A stretch of DNA of 64,000 bases from Nonomuraea africana (GTDB taxonomy: Bacteria > Actinomycetota > Actinomycetes > Streptosporangiales > Streptosporangiaceae), in the NCBI RefSeq assembly GCF_014873535.1, contig NZ_JADBEF010000001.1, forward strand, positions 9,509,172-9,573,171, given 5' to 3'. The position numbers and the translations under genes are program-made. A model generated the notes under the pieces. The model worked only from the letters and a program-made list of their open reading frames with translations, made no database searches and had not been told where the DNA came from. Of this stretch, positions 23,903 through 33,439 are shown piece after piece; the first letter of the stretch is position 1, and the number at the start of each line of letters is the position of its first letter.

Positions 23903-25390
23903 TCAGGCGTGGGCGAGGACGTCCTCGGGGATGACCTTGGGCACGCCGCGCAGCGTTTGGAAGGCGACCCCGGCCAGCACCACCAGCAGCCCCGTGGTGG
24001 TGAGCGCGGTCAGCTGGAGCGCCTCGACGAAGGCCAGCTTGGCCGCCTCGATCACCGAGGGCGGGACCCGGTCGGCCACGCTGAGCGCGCCGCCGAGGCT
24101 GTCGGCGACCTGCGGCGGCAGCCCCGCGGGCAGCACGAGGTTGTCGCGGTAGGCCCCGGCCAGGATGCTGCCGAGAACCGCGATGCCGAGGGAGCCGCCC
24201 AGCTCGAAGGCGGTCTCGGAGAGCGCGGCCGCGGCCCCCGCGCGCTCCTTGGGCACGGCGGCCAGGATGGTGTCGTTGGTCACGGCGAACGTGAAGCCGA
24301 TGCCGAGCCCGCCGACGATCATGCCGATCAGCAGGTAGCCGAAGGTCGTGGTGGTGTCGGCCTGGGTGTAGACGGCGAAGGAGCAGGCCGACATCAACAG
24401 GCCGAGCGCGACGACGGTGTTGCGTCCCCAGCGCATGACCAGCGGGGCGGCCAGCGCGCCGCCGACCGCGCCCGCCAGGCCGCCCGGCAGGGAGGCGAAG
24501 CCCGCCTGCAGCGGCGTCCAGCCCAGCACGAGCTGCATGTACTGCGCGAAGATCAGACTGAGCGCGATCATCCCGAAGATGGCGAACAGGTTGGCGCCGA
24601 CCGCGCCCGAGAACGCGCGGTACCGGAAGAGCCGCAGGTCGACCAGCGGTACGGCCAGCCGCGTCTGCCGCCACCCGAAGGCGACCAGGGACAGGACGGC
24701 CAGCAGGGCCGCGACCGCCACGTTGGCCGCGAAGCCGTCGATGACCCAGCTCTTGAGCGTGTAGACGGCCGACACCACACCGACGATCGACAGGACCACG
24801 CTCGCGGGGTCGATCCTCGCGGCGTGCGGGTTGCGCGACTCCGGCAGCACCAGGACCCCGCCGACCAGCACCAGTGCCATCACCGGCAGGTTGATCAGGA
24901 AGACGGAGCCCCACCAGAACGAGTTCAGCAGCAGGCCGCCCACGATCGGGCCGAGCGCGAAACCCGCCGCGCCCATGCCGCTCCAGATGCCCACCGCCAT
25001 GGTCCGCTCGGCGGGGTCGGTGAAGACGTTGCGGATGATGGACAGCGTCGAGGGCATGATCGTGGCGCCCGCGACGCCGAGCAGCGCCCTCGACGCGATG
25101 AGCAGTTCGGCGCTGGGCGCGTAGGCGGTGACGGCCGAGGCGACGCCGAACGCGACGGCGCCGATCAGCAGCAGCTTCTTCCTGCCGATCCGGTCGCCCA
25201 GGTTGCCCATGGTGATCAGCAGGCCGGCCAGCGCGAAGCCGTACATGTCGCCGATCCACAGCTGCTGCGTCACGGTCGGGCTGAGGTCGGCGGTCAGCTT
25301 GGGCAGGGCGAGGTGGAGGACGGTCAGGTCGATGGCCAGCAACAGCTGGGCCAGGCAGGCGATGGCGAGACTGCCCCATTTCAGGTTCAT
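23903..25390 (-). CDS. DHA2-family MFS drug exporter (14 TMS)
   Basis: 495 aa. Motif A GNLGDRIGRKKLLLIG and motif C-like GFALGPIVGGLLLNSFWWGS followed by VFLINLPV are diagnostic of the QacA/SmvA drug:H+ antiporters. It is 30 bases downstream of the AfsR-type regulator on the same strand, so it is probably transcribed with it and under its control. It likely exports a toxic compound or a secondary metabolite. Confidence 0.92.
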   Translation of the reverse strand: MNLKWGSLAIACLAQLLLAIDLTVLHLALPKLTADLSPTVTQQLWIGDMYGFALAGLLITMGNLGDRIGRKKLLLIGAVAFGVASAVTAYAPSAELLIASRALLGVAGATIMPSTLSIIRNVFTDPAERTMAVGIWSGMGAAGFALGPIVGGLLLNSFWWGSVFLINLPVMALVLVGGVLVLPESRNPHAARIDPASVVLSIVGVVSAVYTLKSWVIDGFAANVAVAALLAVLSLVAFGWRQTRLAVPLVDLRLFRYRAFSGAVGANLFAIFGMIALSLIFAQYMQLVLGWTPLQAGFASLPGGLAGAVGGALAAPLVMRWGRNTVVALGLLMSACSFAVYTQADTTTTFGYLLIGMIVGGLGIGFTFAVTNDTILAAVPKERAGAAAALSETAFELGGSLGIAVLGSILAGAYRDNLVLPAGLPPQVADSLGGALSVADRVPPSVIEAAKLAFVEALQLTALTTTGLLVVLAGVAFQTLRGVPKVIPEDVLAHA

Positions 25391-25420
25391 GCGGTCAGCG
25401 TCGGGGGCGCCGCTGACCGT

Positions 25421-28327
25421 TCACTCACCAAGCGCTGACAGCCCCTCCTCCGCGCGCGAGTGCAGCGGCAGGTTGACGCCCTCGGTGCTGGTCAGGACCC
25501 GGGTGTACCAGTCGCGGGCGGCCTCCGTGTCACCGGACAGGAGCTCGGCGGCGGCCAGGCCCAGCATGATCTGCAGCCGGGTGTCCTCGGCGCTGTACCA
25601 GTCGAAGGGGCACTCGGCCAGCGCCTGCTCCATGAGCGCCTTGGCTCGCGTCGCGTCGCCGCGCAGCCGGGCGACCTCGCCGAGGCCCAGATGCGCCCTG
25701 GCTAGGGTCTCGCGGGCGCCCGAGCGCGCGGCCAGCTCCACCACGCGCAGGTACTGCCGTTCGGCCCCGGCCAGCTCGCCCAGGCGCAGGACGCTGTCGG
25801 CCATGCGGCAGCTGTAGTCGGCGATGTCCTCGGCCGCGCCCAGCTCCTCTGCCAGCGACAGCGCCTGGCCGAGCAGCTCGACCGAGGTGGCGTAGTCACC
25901 CTGCTGGTGGGCGAGGTCGGACATGCCCGACAGCGCGAGCGTGCTGCCCCACCGCTCCCCGAGCTCGCGGAAGTAGTCCAGCGACTGCCCGAAGTGGACC
26001 CAGGCCTGCTCGTGCCTGCCGAGGTTCTGCTGCATGAAGGCCAGCCCGGCGTGGCTGAGCCCCCGGATCCACGGCGCCAGCCCGTCGAGCGCCTCGGCGG
26101 TCATCGTCGCGATCATGTCGTAGTCGTCAGGCGGACCGTGGAACATCGGGAGCATCACGTTGAGGAACTCCCTGCGGAAGGCCTGAGCCCCGTCGTACGG
26201 CAGCGGCCCGAGGTCGCCGGGCTGCTGGGCCGTCCACGCGGCCACGAGCACGCACATGGCGTACTCCTCCTCGAGCCCGTCCACGGGCGCCGAGCCGAGC
26301 GCGGCCAGCAGCTCCGCGGCCATGGCGGCGCTCTCCGCCCGCCTGCCCCTGACCCACCAGTAGCAGGACAGCGAGCCGACCAGCCGCAGGCCGTCGGCCG
26401 TCGCGCCCTCGTCCACCGCCCACCGCAGCGCCGCGTTGAGGTTGTCGCGCTCCTCGTCGAGCAGCGCCAGCCACTTCAACTGCTCGGCCTGGCGCAGGTG
26501 CGGGTCGGCGGTGGCGGCCAGCTCGCCGTAGTAGGCGGCGTGCGCGCGCCTGAACGTCTCGACCTCGCCCGCCTCCGACAGGCGTTCCGCGCAGTAGGCC
26601 CTGATCGTCTCGAGCATGCGGTAGCGCCCGCCCACCACCTCGACCAGCGACTTCTCCACCAGAGAGCTGAGCACTTCCTCGGGCAGCCCGCAGACCCGCT
26701 CGGCCGCCTCCAGGGTCGCGCCTCCGGCGAACACCGTCAGCCGCCTGGCCATCGCCTGCTCGCTCTCGTCGAGCAGGTCCCAGCTCCACGTGACCACCGC
26801 GCGCAGCGTCTGGTGCCGTGGCAGCGCCGTACGGCTGCCGCGGGCCAGCAGCCTGAACCTGTCGTCGAGCCGCGCGGCGACCTCGCGCACCGGCAGCGTC
26901 CGCAGCCTGGCGGCGGCCAGCTCGATCGCCAGCGGCAGCCCGTCGAGCGCCCTGCAGATGTGGACGACGTGGTCGAGGCCGCCCTCCTCCACCGTGAAGC
27001 CCGGCAGCACCGCCGCCGCGCGGTCGGCGAAGAGCTGGACCGCCGGGTAGTCGAGGGCGGCGGGCGCGCCTGGAGGCGGCAGCCGCAGCGGTTGCACGGG
27101 GAAGATCGCCTCGCCGGTGATGCCCAACGCCTCACGGCTGGTGGCCAGCAGCCGCAGGTGCGGGCAGGCCGCCAGCAGCCGGTCGGCCAGGGCGGCGGCC
27201 GCGCCGATGAGGTGCTCGCAGTTGTCGAGGACGAGCAGCAGCCTGCGTTCCCCGAGCGCCGTGACCAGCCTCGCGGCGGGATCGGTGGCGGGGCGGTCGG
27301 GGCTGGGCTGCATGGAGTCGCGCAGGTCGAGCGCGTCGACCACCGCCTGGGCCACGTCGGCGCCGTCGGTGAGCGGGGCGAGCTCGACGAAGCAGACGTC
27401 GAGGGGCGCGAGCGTGGCGGCCTCGGCGGCCAGCCTCGACTTGCCCGCCCCTCCCGGACCGATGAGCGTGAGCAGCCTGGCCTCCTCCAGCAGCCCCTGC
27501 ACCCGCCTGAGGTCCTCCGCGCGGCCGACGAAGCTGGTGAGCGGGGCGCGCAGGCCCTGCCGGGACATCGGCGCCGCGCCGGTGGCGGGAGCAGGGCCGA
27601 GCGAAGGATCGGCGCGCAGCACCGCGAGGTGGGCGGCGGCCAGCTCGGCTCCAGGCTCGACGCCGAGCTCCTCGTCGAGGAGCCTGCGGCCCTCCTCGAA
27701 GGCGGCCAGGGCCTCGGCCTGGCGGCCGCTGCCGTACAGGGCGCGCATCAGGTGCACTCTCAACCGCTCGCGCAGCGGGTGCGCCGCGACCAGCTCGCGC
27801 AGCTCGGCGACCAGCTCGCGGTGCGCGCCGAGCTCCAGCTCGGCCTGTGTCCTGTCCTCCGTGGCGGCCAGCCTGAGCTCGGCCAGGCGGGTGACGGCCG
27901 CCCGCGCGAGCGGCGCGTCGGCCAGCGGAGCGCCACGCCACAGCGCGAGCGCCTGCCTGAGACGGCCCGCCGCCCGCGCGGGATCACCCGCGCGCAGCGC
28001 CTGCCGCCCCTCGGCGGCCAGCCGCTCGAAGCGGTGCGCGTCGACGTCCTGCGGGTCGATCGCCAGGCGGTAGCCCGCCGGGTGGAACTCCACCAGGTCC
28101 TTGCCCAGGGCCCGCCGCAGCCTGGAGACCTGCGACTGCAGCGCGTTGGCGGCCCCCTCGGGCGGCTCGGCGCCGTAGAGGCCGTCGATCAGCTGCTCCT
28201 GGGTGACGATCCGGCCCGCCTCGGCGGTCAGCAACACCAGCAGCGCCCGCACCCGCGGACCGCCGAGCGCGACGGGCCGGCCGGCCCCGTCGAGCACCCG
28301 GGCGGGACCGAGGATGTCGAAACGCAT
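25421..28327 (-). CDS. AfsR/SARP-type regulator: BTAD, NB-ARC-like ATPase, TPR
   Basis: 968 aa. Residues about 1-95: OmpR-like winged helix (FDILGPARVLDGAGRPVALG). 96-245: BTAD domain (ALYGSGRQAEALAAFEEGRR). About 270-560: STAND-type ATPase with P-loop LIGPGGAGKSRLAAEAA and LLLVLDNCEHL. The rest is TPR-like helical repeats. Such proteins activate secondary-metabolite or efflux genes. It begins 8 bases after the PEP-mutase-like gene and precedes the DHA2 exporter, in a five-gene same-strand run. Confidence 0.92.
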   Translation of the reverse strand: MRFDILGPARVLDGAGRPVALGGPRVRALLVLLTAEAGRIVTQEQLIDGLYGAEPPEGAANALQSQVSRLRRALGKDLVEFHPAGYRLAIDPQDVDAHRFERLAAEGRQALRAGDPARAAGRLRQALALWRGAPLADAPLARAAVTRLAELRLAATEDRTQAELELGAHRELVAELRELVAAHPLRERLRVHLMRALYGSGRQAEALAAFEEGRRLLDEELGVEPGAELAAAHLAVLRADPSLGPAPATGAAPMSRQGLRAPLTSFVGRAEDLRRVQGLLEEARLLTLIGPGGAGKSRLAAEAATLAPLDVCFVELAPLTDGADVAQAVVDALDLRDSMQPSPDRPATDPAARLVTALGERRLLLVLDNCEHLIGAAAALADRLLAACPHLRLLATSREALGITGEAIFPVQPLRLPPPGAPAALDYPAVQLFADRAAAVLPGFTVEEGGLDHVVHICRALDGLPLAIELAAARLRTLPVREVAARLDDRFRLLARGSRTALPRHQTLRAVVTWSWDLLDESEQAMARRLTVFAGGATLEAAERVCGLPEEVLSSLVEKSLVEVVGGRYRMLETIRAYCAERLSEAGEVETFRRAHAAYYGELAATADPHLRQAEQLKWLALLDEERDNLNAALRWAVDEGATADGLRLVGSLSCYWWVRGRRAESAAMAAELLAALGSAPVDGLEEEYAMCVLVAAWTAQQPGDLGPLPYDGAQAFRREFLNVMLPMFHGPPDDYDMIATMTAEALDGLAPWIRGLSHAGLAFMQQNLGRHEQAWVHFGQSLDYFRELGERWGSTLALSGMSDLAHQQGDYATSVELLGQALSLAEELGAAEDIADYSCRMADSVLRLGELAGAERQYLRVVELAARSGARETLARAHLGLGEVARLRGDATRAKALMEQALAECPFDWYSAEDTRLQIMLGLAAAELLSGDTEAARDWYTRVLTSTEGVNLPLHSRAEEGLSALGE

Positions 28328-28335
28328 GGCCCCGA

Positions 28336-29067
28336 TTATCGCGGGTCAGGCAACAACCCGACGATCTCCTCATACGTGGGCAGGGCGGGATCCTTCTCGA
28401 GGACGGCGAGCGCGCCCTGGAGCGCCGCCCGGTAGAGCAGCGAGCCCGTGCTGATCCTGGCCACGCCCACGCCCGCGAGCTCCGCGACGCCGTGGCTGTA
28501 GAGCACGTTCAGCGGCAGCTCGGTGGCCTTCGCGAGCTCGGCGATGGCCGCCAGGTCGGCGACACCGGGGACGAAGACGCCGTCGGCGCCCGCGTCCGCG
28601 TAGGCGCGGATCCGCTCGGTGGCGGAGTCTCCGGTGCCGAGCCAGTGCGCGTCGGTTCTGGCGTTGACGAACACGCCCCTTCCGGTGACGGCCCGCAGAA
28701 TGCGGGTCTGCTCGGCGATGGGGCGCAGCGTGCCGTCGGCCCGGCCGTCCTCCAGGTTGATCCCCGCCACGCCCAGGCCCGCGAGCAGGTCGACCAGCTC
28801 GGCGACGGCGGCGGGATCGTCGCTGAAGCCGTTCTCGATGTCCACGGTGAGGTAGGCGGGCAGGTCTTTCACGAGCAGGACCAGGTCGAGGGTCTCCGCC
28901 CTGGTGGCGGCGGCCGCGTCGGGTTTGCCGTGGACGGCGGCCACACCCAGGCTCGTGGTGCCGATGGCGGGGTAGCCGCGGGCGGCCAGCAGGGCGGCCG
29001 AGCCGTAGTCCCACGCGTTGGGCAGCAGGAGCGGCTCGCCTGGCTTGTGCAGGTCGTGGAAGGTCAT
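28336..29067 (-). CDS. Isocitrate lyase/PEP mutase family protein
   Basis: 243 aa TIM-barrel enzyme of the PEP mutase/isocitrate lyase superfamily. VDIENGFSDDP holds the metal-binding Asp, followed by GINLEDG and VNARTDAHWLG. The family makes or breaks C-C or C-P bonds in 2-keto acids; close relatives in actinomycetes have no settled substrate. The loop Cys of true lyases is not seen. Its ATG overlaps the P450-like gene stop (ATGA), so the two are coupled. Confidence 0.88.
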   Translation of the reverse strand: MTFHDLHKPGEPLLLPNAWDYGSAALLAARGYPAIGTTSLGVAAVHGKPDAAAATRAETLDLVLLVKDLPAYLTVDIENGFSDDPAAVAELVDLLAGLGVAGINLEDGRADGTLRPIAEQTRILRAVTGRGVFVNARTDAHWLGTGDSATERIRAYADAGADGVFVPGVADLAAIAELAKATELPLNVLYSHGVAELAGVGVARISTGSLLYRAALQGALAVLEKDPALPTYEEIVGLLPDPR

Positions 29068-29876
29068 CGGGGCTCCATGATCGTTTCCAGGACGCCGGTG
29101 GCGATGGCCATGGCGTGCTCGGCTCCGGGACAGGGACGCAGGCCGTGCCCGAAGGTGAGGTGCTCGTCGTGGCCCTCGTTCGCGGCCACGAGGTCGATCT
29201 CGACCGGCGCCCCCTGGTGGGCGTCGACCCGCCTGGTGACCAGCAGCGGCGGATCGCGGCGGAGGGTCTCCAGCAGGAGCCGTCCGGCGGTGGCGCTCCC
29301 GGCGGCGGCGCTTACGTCGGGGGCGCTCCCGCCGGGGGCGCTGGCCGGTGCGGCGGCCTCGAGCGCCGGGCCGGGCGGGAGCCGGGCGACGGCGTTGCGC
29401 AGGAGTCCCGCGGTGGCGCCGTGGGCCTGCAGGAGGACGGTGATCCGGGCGACGACGCGGGGCAGGTCGCCGGCCGGGCCGACCAGGACGAGCAGGGTCG
29501 CGACCGCGGCGTCCGCCTCGGGGCCGCCGTCTCCCGAGAGGTAGCCGGTGGCCGCCGCGTCGACGGCGCGGACCAGCGCGTCGGTGTCCTCGATCCCGAG
29601 CGCCTCGCCCAGGACCCTCGCGGGAATCTCCGCGAGCTCCACGCCGAGGGCCGCGCGGATGGCGGCGGCCGCGCGCAGGGCCGAGGGGTCGAGAGCGGAC
29701 AGGCACTCCTCCACCAGGGCGCGCCGCTCGGCGTGCACGGGGCCCGAGGCGAAGCGGGACACCTGTGAGCGCAGCCACGCCAGGGTGCCGAAGGGGGCGC
29801 CCGAGGGCGCAGGCGGCGGGACGTACGAGGGATCGGACAGGACGGCTCGGGCCGCCGCGTGGTCGGTGATGCGCAT
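29064..29876 (-). CDS. Short cytochrome P450-like protein
   Basis: 270 aa, against about 400 for a normal bacterial P450. The C-terminal core is present: ETLRRDPPLL with the ExxR of helix K, and the heme loop FGHGLRPCPGAEH with Cys249. An I-helix-like LLQAHGATAGLLRNAV is also visible. Much of the N-terminal half and the region after helix I is missing or shortened; an Ala/Gly/Ser-rich linker (about residues 172-190) seems to bridge it. Codon use looks normal. It may be a working minimal P450, a non-catalytic heme sensor, or a decayed gene. Coupled to the PEP-mutase-like gene. Confidence 0.75.
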   Translation of the reverse strand: MRITDHAAARAVLSDPSYVPPPAPSGAPFGTLAWLRSQVSRFASGPVHAERRALVEECLSALDPSALRAAAAIRAALGVELAEIPARVLGEALGIEDTDALVRAVDAAATGYLSGDGGPEADAAVATLLVLVGPAGDLPRVVARITVLLQAHGATAGLLRNAVARLPPGPALEAAAPASAPGGSAPDVSAAAGSATAGRLLLETLRRDPPLLVTRRVDAHQGAPVEIDLVAANEGHDEHLTFGHGLRPCPGAEHAMAIATGVLETIMEPR

Positions 29877-29897
29877 GGTGTCGACGGTAGGCCCTGG

Positions 29898-30596
29898 TCA
29901 GTTCGGCGACGGCCGAAGAGTGTCGGAGGGGATCTCCAGCAGCAGGGACAGGCTGGTGAGGCCCGCGTCGGTCACCTTGAGCGCCCGCTGGCCGCCGATC
30001 CTGGTGACCCAGCCCGCGTCGAGGGCGTGGCGGCACAGCGCGGCGCCCGCGGTGCCGGCCAGGTGCGGACGGCGCTCGGTCCAGTCGAGGCACGGCCTGG
30101 CCATCGGCCTCGTCCGGCTGGCCGTCAGCGTGATGCCGAGTTCCTCGAACCACGCCGCTCCCGACGCGCTCAGCGAGAAGCCGGGGTCGAGCAGGCCGTG
30201 GGAGAGGAGGGCGTCGGTGACGGTGACGCCGAGGCGTCCCGCGAGGTGGTCGTAGCAGGTGCGCGCCCTGGCCAGGGCGCTGGCCGCGCTGGCGGCCCTG
30301 AGTGTCGTGGGCGCGGGCCCTGCGGGCCTGACCCGGGCGGCGAGGTCCTCGACGAGCTGCGCGGTGGCCGCGTCGGCCAGCCGGACGTAGCGGTGCCTGC
30401 CCTGCCGCTCCTCGGCGAGCAGGCCGCCCTCGACCATCTTGCTGAGGTGCTCGCTGGCGGTGGAGGGGGCGACCCCTGCCGCCCTGGCGAGCTCGCCCGC
30501 GGTCCACGCCCGCCCGTCGAGCAGCGCCAGGCAGAACGCCGCCCTGGTCGGATCGGCGAGCAGCGCCGCGAAGGAGGCGAGGCCTTGAGCTGACAT
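29898..30596 (-). CDS. ArsR-family winged-helix regulator
   Basis: 232 aa. HTH: ELARAAGVAPSTASEHLSKM, with wing RQGRHRYVRLADA. The extra C-terminal ~130 residues contain a Cys-rich-neutral helical region also seen in ArsR-type regulators of about 230 aa in actinomycetes. I chose ATG 30596 (MSAQGLASF), the start that fits the family; GTG/ATG codons further up would add 12 residues. It heads the run P450-like, PEPM, AfsR, DHA2 exporter, with 21 bases to the next gene. Confidence 0.85.
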   Translation of the reverse strand: MSAQGLASFAALLADPTRAAFCLALLDGRAWTAGELARAAGVAPSTASEHLSKMVEGGLLAEERQGRHRYVRLADAATAQLVEDLAARVRPAGPAPTTLRAASAASALARARTCYDHLAGRLGVTVTDALLSHGLLDPGFSLSASGAAWFEELGITLTASRTRPMARPCLDWTERRPHLAGTAGAALCRHALDAGWVTRIGGQRALKVTDAGLTSLSLLLEIPSDTLRPSPN

Positions 30597-30639
30597 GTCT
30601 CCACGGTAGGGCCCTGACGGTTCGGCGGACACCGAACCG

Positions 30640-31335
30640 TCAGGCCGCCCTCGCCCGGTCCGCGGGCGCGGCGGGCGCAGAGGTCACGACGGGCGCGGCA
30701 GGCGCGGGGTCGCGGTTCTCGCTCGTGACGACGGGAATCCGCGTGGGAAGGCGGTTGTCACGGGAGGCGGCCACGCCCATCGCGACCACCAGCACGACCT
30801 CGGCCACGATCACCGCTCGCTCCAGCAGGCCGTAGTAGGCCTCCCCGCCGATGAACGGCGAGGTGAGAGCCGCCGGGTGGGCGGCGAGGTAGACGGTCAG
30901 CGCGACGACCGCGGTGCCGACGAGCGACCTGACCAGGTTCCAGCGGGGGAGCGGCGCCCTGCCTCTGGCGAGGGTCCACCCGGCGACGGGCAGCGAGGTG
31001 AACACCACGGCCGAGGCCCACCGGTGCACCTCGCCCGACAGAGAACTGGCCGTGCCGTGATCGGTGGGGAAGAGCGCGCTCAGCATGAGCCCTCCCGCCG
31101 CGGCGACCAGCAGCACCCTGGTGGCCGCGGTGCGGGCGGGTTCGCGTACGGCCAGGCCGTAGGCGAGGAAGACGCAGCCTGCGGCCAGGGCCAGCATGCC
31201 GACCATGACGGGGGCCACCCCGCCGGGCACGAGAGCGTAGTCGCTGACGAGGGTCTGCGCGGGCAGCGCCAGGTGCGCGTAGGCCAGCGCCGCCGCGCAC
31301 ACCAGCGCCGCGATCAGGGGAGCGGCCAGGATCAT
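30640..31335 (-). CDS. DUF998-family membrane protein
   Basis: 231 aa, six hydrophobic helices, with SDYALVPGGVAPVMVG and LSALFPTDHG, typical of DUF998. Function unknown for the family. Its ATG overlaps the stop of the glycosyltransferase gene, so the two are co-translated. The C-terminal 30 residues are a Pro/Ala-rich tail. Confidence 0.8.
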   Translation of the reverse strand: MILAAPLIAALVCAAALAYAHLALPAQTLVSDYALVPGGVAPVMVGMLALAAGCVFLAYGLAVREPARTAATRVLLVAAAGGLMLSALFPTDHGTASSLSGEVHRWASAVVFTSLPVAGWTLARGRAPLPRWNLVRSLVGTAVVALTVYLAAHPAALTSPFIGGEAYYGLLERAVIVAEVVLVVAMGVAASRDNRLPTRIPVVTSENRDPAPAAPVVTSAPAAPADRARAA

Positions 31336-32546
31336 CGGGCGACCTCGGCGTAGATCTCCTCGAACCGGGCCAGCGAGGCCTGGTGGTCGTGGGTGAGCGC
31401 CAGCTCGCGGCTGGCCTTGCCCGCCCGCTCGCGCAGGCCGGCGTCGGTCAGCAGCGCGGTCAGGTGCCGGGCCAGCTCGATCACGTCGCCGGGCCGGTAC
31501 AGGAAGCCGTTGTCCGCCACCAGGTGCGGCAGCGCCATCGCGTCGGCCGCGACGACCGGCAGGCCGCTGGCCATGGCCTCGAGCGTTGCGATGCTCTGCA
31601 GCTCGGCGATGCCCGGCATGGCGAAGGCGTCGGCCGCGGCGAACGCCTGCGGCATCGCCTCGTCGGGCACGAACCCGAGGAAGAAGACCCGGTCGCCGAC
31701 ACCGATCTTCCTGGCCAGCTGCTCGAGCGGCTCCCGCTGGTTGCCCTTGCCCACCAGCGCGACCTGCGCGTCCGTCTCGTTCACGATGTACGGCAGCGCC
31801 CGCACCAGCTCGTCCAGCCGCTTCTCCTCGTCGAGCCGGCCCACGAACAGCACCGTCTCGCGGTCGGGCAGCCCGAACGCCCTGCGGGCCCAGGCCTTCG
31901 GCTCCGGGCGAGGGCTGAACCTGGTCAGGTCGATCCCGCAGGACACCGCCTCCACCTCGCGCGTGAAGCCCTGGTCAGCCAGGAGCCCCGCGGCCAGTGG
32001 CGTGGGAGTGGTGACGTGGTCGGCGCGGGCGAAGATCCTGCTGAAGTCGCGCCAGGCCAGCCTGCCCGCCTTCTCCCGCAGCTTGGCGGGGATGTGGGCG
32101 AACTGGAAGAGGTTGTCGGGCATGAAGTGGTTGGTGGCCACGATCGGCACGCCGTTCCTGCGCGCCGCCGCCATCGCGGCCCTGCCCACGACGAAGTGCC
32201 CCTGGGTGTGCAGGACATCCGGCTGGATCGCGTTGACCAGGCGGTCGAGGCGCGTCGGGACCGTCACCCGCATCGTCGGGTGGACCAGCAACGGCGCCGA
32301 GCGCAGCCGGTGCACGATCACGCCGTCCTCGACCGTGGCCTTGGCGGGGCCGTCCTCCGACTGGCAGATCACGTGGACGTCGTTGCCGCGCTCGGCCAGT
32401 CCCGTGGCCAGGCGGTGGGTGAAGACGGCCGCGCCGTTCACGTCGGGCGGGTAGGTGTCGGTCGAGATCAGCACACGACGGGGCCTGGTGGGCACCGGCA
32501 CGAGCGACGGGCGGGCGGTCTCGGACGAGACGAGCGGCATGGCCAT
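31332..32546 (-). CDS. Glycosyltransferase family 4 protein
   Basis: 404 aa GT-B enzyme. N-terminal acceptor domain opens with STDTYPPDVNGAAVFTHRLA; the nucleotide-sugar site is LFVGRLDEEKRLDELVRALP, and IAELQSIATLEAMASGLPVV holds the EX7E motif. Relatives include phosphatidylinositol mannosyltransferase-type enzymes. Probably modifies a lipid or cell-envelope acceptor. It is upstream of the overlapping DUF998 gene. Confidence 0.88.
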   Translation of the reverse strand: MAMPLVSSETARPSLVPVPTRPRRVLISTDTYPPDVNGAAVFTHRLATGLAERGNDVHVICQSEDGPAKATVEDGVIVHRLRSAPLLVHPTMRVTVPTRLDRLVNAIQPDVLHTQGHFVVGRAAMAAARRNGVPIVATNHFMPDNLFQFAHIPAKLREKAGRLAWRDFSRIFARADHVTTPTPLAAGLLADQGFTREVEAVSCGIDLTRFSPRPEPKAWARRAFGLPDRETVLFVGRLDEEKRLDELVRALPYIVNETDAQVALVGKGNQREPLEQLARKIGVGDRVFFLGFVPDEAMPQAFAAADAFAMPGIAELQSIATLEAMASGLPVVAADAMALPHLVADNGFLYRPGDVIELARHLTALLTDAGLRERAGKASRELALTHDHQASLARFEEIYAEVAR

Positions 32547-32568
32547 GGGGGACTCCTACGTGGTTCGT

Positions 32569-33372
32569 CTAGGTACGTGATTCGAGAGGGGTGGTGCGGG
32601 CGAGCGCCACCGTGCCCGCGGCGGTGAGGGCGGCGGCGGCGATCGGGGCGATGCCCTGGGGGAGGGGCTCACCGAGGAGGAGGGCGCCGAAGGCGACAGC
32701 GGTCAGGGGGTCGGCGATCTGCAGCGAGGCGAACGACACGCCGAAGTGGCCGACGGCGTAGGCGCGCTGCAGGAGCACGAGGGCGAGCAGGGCGGGAACC
32801 GGCAGCGCCAGCAGGTACCACCAGTTCCACGCGCCGTCGACGAGGACGCGCATGAGGGTCGCGGTCGCGCCGTACAGCACGCCCGCGCTGGTGGCCAGCA
32901 GGGCCGCACGCCCCGCGGGCGAGGCCACCTTCGACCCCGCCCACAGCAGGACCGCCGCGATGCCCGCGACCGCGAGCAGCGTGGCCGCGCCGTTGGGACT
33001 GAGGTAGGTGGGGCCGGCGTGCGCGGGCACCAGCAGGACCAGCCCGATCAGGCCGATGGCGACGGTCGCCGCGGCGGCCAGCTCCTGGCGGGAGGGTCTG
33101 CGGCCGTGCAGTCCCGCCGCGATCGGCAGGGCGAACAGCAGGCTGGCCACGCCCATCGGCTGGACGACCGTCAGCGGGCCCAGGCCGAGCGCGACGATGT
33201 GCAGGCCGCCGCCCACGGTGATGGACACCCCGCCGATCAGCCAGCGGGGCTTCCTGAGCAGGGCGAGCAGGCCCGGCTTGGCCGAGCCCGCCGCCTCGAA
33301 CTGCTGGAGAGCGGCGCCGAGTGCGAAGAACAACGAGCCGAACAGGGCGACCGCCGCGGCCAGCACAGTCAT
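32569..33372 (-). CDS. DMT/EamA-like multidrug or metabolite transporter
   Basis: 267 aa, about nine to ten hydrophobic segments, with QPMGVASLLFALPIAAG and LQIADPLTAVAFGALLLGE, typical of the DMT superfamily. I chose ATG 33372 (MTVLAAAVALFG) with AGGAGAG before it; the longer reading starts in the non-hydrophobic 5' region. Substrate unknown. Confidence 0.82.
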   Translation of the reverse strand: MTVLAAAVALFGSLFFALGAALQQFEAAGSAKPGLLALLRKPRWLIGGVSITVGGGLHIVALGLGPLTVVQPMGVASLLFALPIAAGLHGRRPSRQELAAAATVAIGLIGLVLLVPAHAGPTYLSPNGAATLLAVAGIAAVLLWAGSKVASPAGRAALLATSAGVLYGATATLMRVLVDGAWNWWYLLALPVPALLALVLLQRAYAVGHFGVSFASLQIADPLTAVAFGALLLGEPLPQGIAPIAAAALTAAGTVALARTTPLESRT

Positions 33373-33439
33373 GGACGCTCTCCTTTCACCTGGATGAAGC
33401 CATACGGAGGTGTCCACTCAGGGACACCGGAGCGAACAG

